Shown here in pieces: positions 7,070-12,855 of a stretch of 12,855 nucleotides of DNA. The position numbers and the translations under genes were made by a program. The stretch is from an uncultured Lachnospiraceae bacterium (GTDB lineage: Bacteria > Bacillota > Clostridia > Lachnospirales > Lachnospiraceae): the NCBI GenBank assembly GCA_947631755.1, contig CANRMO010000055.1, forward strand, positions 1 through 12,855, in the 5' to 3' direction. Positions within the stretch are counted from its first letter, which is position 1. Each line of letters opens with the position of its first letter. Below the pieces are notes generated by a model. It saw only the letters and a program-made list of their open reading frames with translations, ran no database searches and was not told the origin of the DNA.

Positions 7070-7996
7070 ATGATTGCGATCTACAAAACGGTGGAAGACG
7101 AATTGGTCTCATTGGACAAGATTGAAGAGGGCTGCTGGGTTTCTGCGACCCGGCCGACCAGCGAAGAGCTGGAAGAGCTGCAGAGGGAGACCGGGATTGA
7201 TATAGATGATCTCCGCGCACCTCTGGATGATGAAGAGCGCTCCCGTGTGGAGATTGAGGATCAGTATAATATGATCCTGGTGGACATCCCCTCACTGGAT
7301 GAAAAGGACCGGTATGTGACGATCCCCCTCGGTATTTTTATGACGAGAGAGCAGATTGTGACCATTTGCCTGGAGGAGTCCCCGGTATTAAAGGCATTTG
7401 AAAATAAAAGGGTGAGGGAATTTTACACATTTAAGAAGACAAGATTTGTGTTCCAGATCCTATACCGGAATGCGACTTCTTATCTGCGCTATCTGCGGAT
7501 CATCGACAGGAAGAGCGAGCAGATTGAAGAAAAACTCCATATTTCCCAGAAAAACAGTGAGCTGATCGAGCTATTAGAGCTGGAAAAAAGTCTTGTATAT
7601 TTCACGACATCGCTTCGGTCAAATGAAGTTGTACTGGAAAAATTGCTGCGCACGGAGAAAGTCCGCAAGTATCCGGAAGATGAGGATCTTCTGGAAGATG
7701 TCATAATTGAGAACAAACAGGCGATTGAGATGGCCAATATATACAGCGGGATCCTCAGCGGGACGATGGATGCTTTTGCGTCGGTTATTTCCAATAACCT
7801 GAATATCGTTATGAAGTTTCTCGCCACAGTGACTATTGTGTTGTCCATCCCAACGATGATCGCCAGTTTTTTCGGCATGAATTTTGTCAATATCCCCCTG
7901 GGAAATTCGCCCTATGGGTTTTCGACTATCATTGTGCTGACGCTGGTGGTGTCTCTGGTAGTGGCGGTTATTTTTCGCAAAAAGGATCTGTTTTGA
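7070..7996 (+). CDS. corA: CorA-family divalent cation transporter
   Basis: A 308-residue CorA-type channel, expected to carry Mg2+ (possibly Co2+ or Ni2+) across the cytoplasmic membrane as a homopentamer. The N-terminal two thirds is the soluble alpha/beta funnel domain with long, charged helices (about 140-245). Two C-terminal membrane helices (about 249-268 and 284-303) are joined by a short outer loop opening with the family signature GMN (269-271, in FFGMNF), and the chain ends with a basic tail (RKKDLF). Length and layout are normal for the family. It is the first gene of a probable operon: the next gene starts 24 bases after its stop. No M-box Mg2+ riboswitch fits into the leader of about 90 bases. 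Transported ion and direction cannot be told from sequence. Confidence 0.93.
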   Translation: MIAIYKTVEDELVSLDKIEEGCWVSATRPTSEELEELQRETGIDIDDLRAPLDDEERSRVEIEDQYNMILVDIPSLDEKDRYVTIPLGIFMTREQIVTICLEESPVLKAFENKRVREFYTFKKTRFVFQILYRNATSYLRYLRIIDRKSEQIEEKLHISQKNSELIELLELEKSLVYFTTSLRSNEVVLEKLLRTEKVRKYPEDEDLLEDVIIENKQAIEMANIYSGILSGTMDAFASVISNNLNIVMKFLATVTIVLSIPTMIASFFGMNFVNIPLGNSPYGFSTIIVLTLVVSLVVAVIFRKKDLF

Positions 7997-8020
7997 GACG
8001 TATCTGAATGGAGGTAGACA

Positions 8021-8917
8021 ATGAATTTTATTGATAAACTGGAACGGAAATTTGGCAGATTTGGCGTGCCGGACCTGATGCGGTACGTCATCGGAATCAA
8101 TGTGGCAGGGATGATACTGAACCTGGTCGTCCCCGGTTTTTATTACCAGTATCTGAGCCTGGATATGTACCAGATCTTTCACGGACAGGTCTGGAGGCTG
8201 TTTACATTTATCCTGAATCCCATCTACGGTACGGGCACAGGGGTGGATCTTTTTGTGAACCTCTTTTGGTTTGCCATCTGGTCTCTTGTCTACTACAGCA
8301 TCGGGCAGTCATTGGAGCGGGTGTGGGGGACGTTTCGCTTCACCCTCTTTATGTTCAGCGGCTGGCTGTTTATCATTTTGGTGACACTGATCTATTATCT
8401 GGCGCTGCTGCCGTTCAGCAGTTCCCATGCGGTGCTGTCTTTTGCCATGGCTTTAGGGGTCACACTGGACTATCTGTATACCTCCCTGTTTCTCGCTTTT
8501 GCCCTGATGTTTCCAGATCTTGAGTTTTTGGTCTATTTTATCATTCCGGTAAAGGCGAAATGGCTGGCGGTTTTGTATGTACTGCTGGGCGGCTATACGG
8601 TGGTGAACGCTTTCTCCGGGAGGGATTATTTTACAGTGGCCCTTGTGCTGGGGGCGGCCCTGAACGTAGTAATGTTTGCTGTTTTTGGCAGGGGAAAGCC
8701 CGGAGTGAAAAGAACTTTCCGGCAGGGGAAACGGAAGGCCCAGTTTAAGAAAAAAGTGCACGATGCGGAGCGCGCCTCAGAGACTATGCACAGGTGCGCT
8801 ATCTGTGGCCGCACGGAGAAAGACGCGCCGGGGCTGGAGTTCCGCTACTGCTCAAAATGTGCCGGGAATTATGAGTATTGTTCCGACCATCTGTTTACAC
8901 ATGAGCATGTGCGCTGA
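8021..8917 (+). CDS. Rhomboid-fold membrane protein, probable pseudoprotease, with zinc-finger-like tail
   Basis: A 298-residue protein with about six membrane helices (roughly 20-38, 75-95, 107-130, 137-163, 166-196, 203-222). Rhomboid-like landmarks are GQVWRLFTFIL (55-65), N80 followed by a LERVWGTFRF segment (98-107), and FPDLEFLVYFIIPVKAKW (164-181). The catalytic parts are absent: there is no GxSG motif where the active-site Ser should be (the region reads LGVTLDYLYTS), no His in the last helix, and the His of the family HxxxN motif is Asp76. This argues for a non-proteolytic member, as in derlins and iRhoms. After a basic linker (224-246) comes a cytoplasmic Cys/His cluster: C259, C262, C277, C280, C287, H290, H294, H296, enough for one or two zinc ions. 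GGAGG six bases before ATG fixes the start. It sits between corA and a glycosyltransferase. Role unknown; a membrane chaperone or adaptor is a guess. Confidence 0.8.
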   Translation: MNFIDKLERKFGRFGVPDLMRYVIGINVAGMILNLVVPGFYYQYLSLDMYQIFHGQVWRLFTFILNPIYGTGTGVDLFVNLFWFAIWSLVYYSIGQSLERVWGTFRFTLFMFSGWLFIILVTLIYYLALLPFSSSHAVLSFAMALGVTLDYLYTSLFLAFALMFPDLEFLVYFIIPVKAKWLAVLYVLLGGYTVVNAFSGRDYFTVALVLGAALNVVMFAVFGRGKPGVKRTFRQGKRKAQFKKKVHDAERASETMHRCAICGRTEKDAPGLEFRYCSKCAGNYEYCSDHLFTHEHVR

Positions 8918-8969
8918 GACGGAAATCACAGAGATCCATATTATTTCAGGAAAGGGCCAGGAAATCTAA

Positions 8970-11900
8970 ATGACAGGTACAGACCAGATTTATCAGATAT
9001 TAATACTTTTGACTGCTGTGACGCTGTGTGTGTTTATCGCTGTGTACTGCTTTAAACTGCACTTCGAAGTGGCCGGAATCCGGATTTATGAGAGGGAGAA
9101 GAAACGGGAGTGGTCGAACATTCTGCTGCTGCTCTCGGCCGCTCTTCTCGTAAAATTGGTGCTCGCCGCAGAGTATGAGGGGTATAGCACAGACATGAGC
9201 TGTTTTTACGCCTGGTCGGATATGATCTTCAAAGATGGGATCAGTAATTTTTACCGCACAGATTCTTTTACCGACTATCCGCCCGGCTATATGGCGGTGC
9301 TGTGGTTTGTGGCGGCGGTCCGCCATCTGTTTTCTGTTGAGACGGTATCGACTCTCGGCCGCGTCCTGATCAAGCTGTTTCCTGTGCTGTCGGATGTGGG
9401 AGCGGGATTTCTTCTGTATATCATAGCAAAGAAAAAGTTTTCTGAGGGTTCGTCTTTATTACTCTCACTCACATATGTACTGAATCCGGTCGTGGTGATC
9501 GATTCCTCTGTCTGGGGGCAGGTGGATGGCGTGTTTACGCTGTTTGTGCTGCTCACCTGCTATCTGTGCATGGAGGAGAGAAGGATTCCGGCTTATTTTA
9601 CGTTTGTCATCGGTGTCCTTCTCAAGCCCCAGACGCTGATCTTCACCCCCATTCTCATCTGGACTATCGTGGAACAGGTCTTTTTGAGAAATTTCAACAA
9701 AGAGAAAATGCTCCGGGACCTGGCGGGGGGACTGGGGGCGATCGCGGCCATGTTTGTCCTGATGATCCCCTTTGGCGTCGGCCGGGTGATCAAACAGTAT
9801 ATGGATACGCTGGGTTCCTATGAGTACTGCACGGTCAATGCCTATAACTTGTGGGCTCTCTTTGGGAAAAACTGGGCGTCCCAGAACGGAGAGTTTCTGA
9901 ACATACCATACCATCAGTGGGGGATGCTTGCCATCCTCGCGGCAGTAGGGCTGAGTGGTTTTATTTTCTTCCGGCTGAAAGAGGACAAGTCAAAATATTT
10001 TATCAGTATGAGTGTGATCGTCAGCACGATGTTTTTGTTCTCTGTGCGGATGCATGAGAGGTATTTATTCCCGGTTGTGGCGCTGACACTGGCCGGATTT
10101 CTCATGAAACCTACGGCGGAGCTGTTTTTTACTTATGTGGGATATTCCATTGTCCAGACGCTGAATGTCACCTACGTCCTGTATAATTTTATGGAGTTTG
10201 AATCGACGGGGCCGACGGGGGGGATCATCGGCATGACCGCGCTGCTGACTTTTGGCGTTTATCTCTTTATGTTCCGGGCGTGCTTTTCCAGATCAGATAT
10301 CCAGGAGATGAGGGAGAGGACGGGAAAAAAGAAAAAGGGAGAGTACAAAAATTATACCCTGCGTCCGGTCCCGCACAGGGAACCGGAAAAAAAGGGGAGC
10401 GGCGAAAGGAATCTGATTCGTGCCAGTGTGAAAATGCCGGCATTTACGAAATGGGACTGGATCACGCTTATCGGCATTACCCTGTTTTACTCCGCCTTTG
10501 CCTTTTCCAGCCTGGGGAGGGCACACGCGCCGGAGACGGACTGGAAATACTTATCGGACAGTACGGATCCGGAGGAGTCGGTCAATACGATTGACCTCGA
10601 TATGGGGAAAGAGGTCCGTGTGGACATGCTCCACACATTTCTCGGCAATTATGAAAACCGCGCCTTTTTCCTGGATGTTTCTATCGATGGGGAGACATAT
10701 GAGCGGGTCGGGGAGGTTCAGGCGGACAGTGTATTTTCGTGGAACAGCATGAAAGTAAAGGCCGATGAGGGGGAGGAGCAGAAGACGTCCTATAACCTTC
10801 TGAATCCATACCGGTATATCCGCCTGACTGCCAGAGATAGCAAGTCTGTCCTGAGGGAACTTATTATTAAAGACGAGAATGGCCGGGTGATGATGCCCGC
10901 CAATGCGGACGAGTACCCGGAGCTCTTTGACGAGCAAAATGAGTATGAAGAGATTGTGACATATCGGAGCGGTACCTATTTTGACGAGATCTATCACGCC
11001 AGGACTGCCTATGAGATGACGGAAGATATCTATTGTTATGAGAATACCCACCCGCCCTTTGGCAAGTATCTGATCAGCCTCGGCGTGAGGATATTCGGCA
11101 TGAATCCCTTTGGATGGCGCGTTGTGGGCACTCTTTTTGGCGTGTTCATGCTGCCGTTTATGTATCTGTTTGGCAGGCGGCTCTTTGGGGCGAAGACATG
11201 GGCGGCCGGGGCGCTGACATTTTTGTTTGCCTTTGATTTCATGCACTTTACCCAGACAAGGATTGCAACGATCGACGTCTATGGAACATTTTTTATCATT
11301 GCAATGTATTTCTTTATGTACTGGTACAGCCAGATGAGTTTTTTTGACACGAAATTGTGGAAGACATTTGTGCCGCTTGGGCTGAGCGCAATTATGATGG
11401 GCTTTGGCTGTGCGTCGAAGTGGACTGCCGTCTATGCGGCGGCGGGACTTGCTGTTTTCTTTGCGGCTATTATGGTGAGGAGGTATCTGGAATACCGCGC
11501 CGCCCGCCGGACGCCGGATGGGGAGACCGGGGAGATCAGCCATGGGCACATTGTAAAAGTATATAAGAAGAATACGGCCGCTACCCTCGCGTTCTGTGTG
11601 TTGTTTTTTATTGTGATCGCAGGGGGGATCTATCTTGGGTCGTATAATGGATTTTCGGATGGGGCAGACAATAATACCGACCGCTTTGCCTATGTCACGG
11701 ACAGCGAGTTCAACCCGGAGTGCGAGACTATGTTTACGGAGAGATACCGGAACCTGGCGGAGAAGATGAAATCATATAACAGTGGGTTTGGCAATCTTGT
11801 CGGAAAGATGGTAAAGAACCAGCGGGATATGTATGTGTACCACTCAACGCTGGAGTCGAGCCACCCTTTTGAGTCCAAATGGTATGAGTGGCCGATTATG

Positions 11901-12422
11901 AGCCGGCCGATGTATTACTATTCCCAGACGACGGCAGAGGGAAAGAAAGAGGGCATCAGTGCCTTTGGCAACCCACTTGTCTGGTGGGCGGGTATACCGG
12001 CGCTGGTTTTTATGATCTTTCTGGCTGGCAGGTGCCTGGCAGAAGAGACGGCCCGGTCCCTGCGCGGCCGGGAGGACGGCATGTCGTGGGTGGATTCTGT
12101 GTTCAGCCGGGACTGGACAGCACTGTTTTTTGTGTTTGCCTTTTTTGTGCAGTATGCGCCCTGGATGAAAGTGGCCGGTCTGCGCTGTACGTTTATCTAT
12201 CACTACTTCCCCAGCGTGCCGTTTGTGGCAATGATGATCGTCTATATTATGGTGCGGCTTGTGGGACAGGATAAAAAGTGGTTTAAGTGGTGCATGGTAT
12301 ACCTCGCGTCCGCATTTGTTTTGTTCCTGCTGTTTTATCCCGTGCTGTCCGGGCAGCCGGTCACAGGCACATATGTGAGGGACGGGCTGAGATGGCTGTC
12401 CGGATGGCAGCTTGTGTCGTGA
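8970..12422 (+). CDS. Double GT-C glycosyltransferase: Gpi18-like half fused to PMT-like half
   Basis: An 1150-residue polytopic membrane enzyme that should transfer a sugar from a lipid-phosphate carrier to an acceptor outside the membrane. The N-terminal half (about 1-440) resembles the Gpi18/PIG-V-like mannosyltransferase group (COG5542): TDMSCFYAWSD with Asp75 in the first outer loop, DYPPGYM (102-108), VWGQVDG (181-187), LLKPQ (217-221) and MHERYLFP (361-368). A soluble segment (about 520-645) looks like a discoidin or carbohydrate-binding beta-sandwich (VDMLHTF, FFLDVSIDGETYERVGEV, YRYIRLT). The C-terminal half (about 665-1150) is PMT/GT39-like: FDEIYHARTA (671-680) with the acidic DE pair, HPPFGK (694-699), RIATIDVY (764-771), SKWTA (816-820), YEWPIMSRP (972-980) and FIYHYFPSVPF (1075-1085). 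The start has AGGA seven bases upstream. It follows the rhomboid-like gene by 52 bases. Donor and acceptor are unknown; protein O-mannosylation is one possibility, a wall glycan another. Confidence 0.88.
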   Translation: MTGTDQIYQILILLTAVTLCVFIAVYCFKLHFEVAGIRIYEREKKREWSNILLLLSAALLVKLVLAAEYEGYSTDMSCFYAWSDMIFKDGISNFYRTDSFTDYPPGYMAVLWFVAAVRHLFSVETVSTLGRVLIKLFPVLSDVGAGFLLYIIAKKKFSEGSSLLLSLTYVLNPVVVIDSSVWGQVDGVFTLFVLLTCYLCMEERRIPAYFTFVIGVLLKPQTLIFTPILIWTIVEQVFLRNFNKEKMLRDLAGGLGAIAAMFVLMIPFGVGRVIKQYMDTLGSYEYCTVNAYNLWALFGKNWASQNGEFLNIPYHQWGMLAILAAVGLSGFIFFRLKEDKSKYFISMSVIVSTMFLFSVRMHERYLFPVVALTLAGFLMKPTAELFFTYVGYSIVQTLNVTYVLYNFMEFESTGPTGGIIGMTALLTFGVYLFMFRACFSRSDIQEMRERTGKKKKGEYKNYTLRPVPHREPEKKGSGERNLIRASVKMPAFTKWDWITLIGITLFYSAFAFSSLGRAHAPETDWKYLSDSTDPEESVNTIDLDMGKEVRVDMLHTFLGNYENRAFFLDVSIDGETYERVGEVQADSVFSWNSMKVKADEGEEQKTSYNLLNPYRYIRLTARDSKSVLRELIIKDENGRVMMPANADEYPELFDEQNEYEEIVTYRSGTYFDEIYHARTAYEMTEDIYCYENTHPPFGKYLISLGVRIFGMNPFGWRVVGTLFGVFMLPFMYLFGRRLFGAKTWAAGALTFLFAFDFMHFTQTRIATIDVYGTFFIIAMYFFMYWYSQMSFFDTKLWKTFVPLGLSAIMMGFGCASKWTAVYAAAGLAVFFAAIMVRRYLEYRAARRTPDGETGEISHGHIVKVYKKNTAATLAFCVLFFIVIAGGIYLGSYNGFSDGADNNTDRFAYVTDSEFNPECETMFTERYRNLAEKMKSYNSGFGNLVGKMVKNQRDMYVYHSTLESSHPFESKWYEWPIMSRPMYYYSQTTAEGKKEGISAFGNPLVWWAGIPALVFMIFLAGRCLAEETARSLRGREDGMSWVDSVFSRDWTALFFVFAFFVQYAPWMKVAGLRCTFIYHYFPSVPFVAMMIVYIMVRLVGQDKKWFKWCMVYLASAFVLFLLFYPVLSGQPVTGTYVRDGLRWLSGWQLVS

Positions 12423-12441
12423 CGGGAGAGGAGAGAAAAAA

Positions 12442-12855
12442 ATGAGTATGAAAAAGATGATAAGGGAGATACAGGAGGGGAAGAATCTGAGAGAGAATCT
12501 CTCTGCGTTCCGCGCGGCCGCAGTACCCGCCTACCGGGAATTTGCGGCGCTCGATCTCACATTTACCGCTTATATAATGCTGCAGGAGGCCATGGAGGAG
12601 AGAGAGGGGCTGACGGAACAGGAGGAGAAGATATTGGATGCTGTTTTGGCCGCTCTCGGGCGGCTTGGCCGGGGAGAGGCAGATTATCCGGAGACGGCCT
12701 GGGAGATGGACCGGCTGCGGCATATCGTCACCGGGAAAATGGATGTGTTTACGGCATATACGGACCGTCTTCTCTGCTATGAGTATGTGATGAACCACAT
12801 GGAGCTTAAGTTTCTGCCGGAGGGGGAACTGAATGACAGGTTGTCTGCCTTTGAT
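12442..12855 (+). CDS. Unrecognised helical protein, 3' partial
   Basis: The frame is open from ATG at 12442 to the right window edge, giving the first 138 residues (MSMKKMIREIQEGKNLREN...). I do not recognise the family. The visible part is highly charged, soluble and predicted mostly helical by eye, with a Glu/Arg-rich stretch (MEEREGLTEQEEK, about residues 50-62), a single Cys in LLCYEYVMNH and no signal peptide or membrane segment. The start is supported by a purine-rich ribosome binding site (GAGAGGAGAG) just upstream and by its place only 19 bases after the glycosyltransferase stop, which suggests it belongs to the same operon. An antisense frame over the same stretch is open too, but it would begin inside this gene, lacks a good binding site and runs into the end of the glycosyltransferase gene. 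Function unknown. Confidence 0.75.
   Translation, partial: MSMKKMIREIQEGKNLRENLSAFRAAAVPAYREFAALDLTFTAYIMLQEAMEEREGLTEQEEKILDAVLAALGRLGRGEADYPETAWEMDRLRHIVTGKMDVFTAYTDRLLCYEYVMNHMELKFLPEGELNDRLSAFD

Noticed and set aside
8763..8969. 68-residue plus frame linking the rhomboid-like gene and the glycosyltransferase
   Set aside because: It lies mostly inside the rhomboid-like gene in another frame, with no ribosome binding site; the zinc-finger Cys/His pattern supports the annotated frame.
10551..11549. 332-residue minus-strand open frame inside the glycosyltransferase gene
   Set aside because: It is antisense to the PMT motifs (FDE, HPPFGK) and gives a composition unlike a real protein; shadow frame.
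12361..12798. 145-residue minus-strand frame at the right end
   Set aside because: It overlaps the end of the glycosyltransferase and the last gene, which has a ribosome binding site and operon spacing on the plus strand.

Overview
The window looks like a chromosomal segment of a gut-type Clostridia (Firmicutes), most likely Lachnospiraceae. The grounds are strong GGAGG ribosome binding sites, consensus sigma-A promoters, a sortase-anchored surface protein with an xPxTG-D tail, a giant fused CoA-dehydratase activase typical of anaerobic Clostridia, and a LysM protein with no signal peptide. The species assignment is inference. I see no tRNA or rRNA gene, CRISPR array, insertion sequence or phage gene.

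Region 1 (1-1800) is the 3' part of a gene for a very long Pro/Thr-rich wall-anchored protein. It holds three successive low-complexity repeat tracts, then an APETG sorting signal, a membrane helix and an RKKR tail. Its 5' end lies outside the window. A long perfect hairpin with A and T tracts on either side (1739-1794) ends it and also ends the convergent gene that follows.

Region 2 (1810-6240, minus strand) is one 1406-residue protein. It has two complete BadF/BcrA-type ATPase (activase) domains in tandem, each with both iron-sulfur cysteines, then a four-Cys motif, a DUF2229-like part and a Cys-rich part resembling the 2-hydroxyacyl-CoA dehydratase D component. It has its own good promoter, and no separate dehydratase subunit lies nearby.

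Region 3 (6242-6946, plus strand) is divergent from it: a small cytoplasm-type LysM protein with a GRPPMP-repeat linker, reminiscent of spore-coat LysM proteins.

Region 4 (6943-12855, plus strand) is a probable operon. A consensus sigma-A promoter, whose -35 box contains the stop codon of the LysM gene, drives a CorA-type divalent cation transporter. It is followed closely by a rhomboid-fold membrane protein lacking the catalytic residues and carrying a zinc-finger-like tail, then by a 1150-residue double GT-C glycosyltransferase (Gpi18-like half, a lumen/outside beta-type domain, PMT half), and finally by an unrecognised helical protein cut by the window edge. The operon joins membrane transport, a pseudoprotease or chaperone-like membrane protein and surface glycosylation. 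The Thr-rich wall protein at the other end of the window is an attractive but untested kind of substrate for such a glycosyltransferase.
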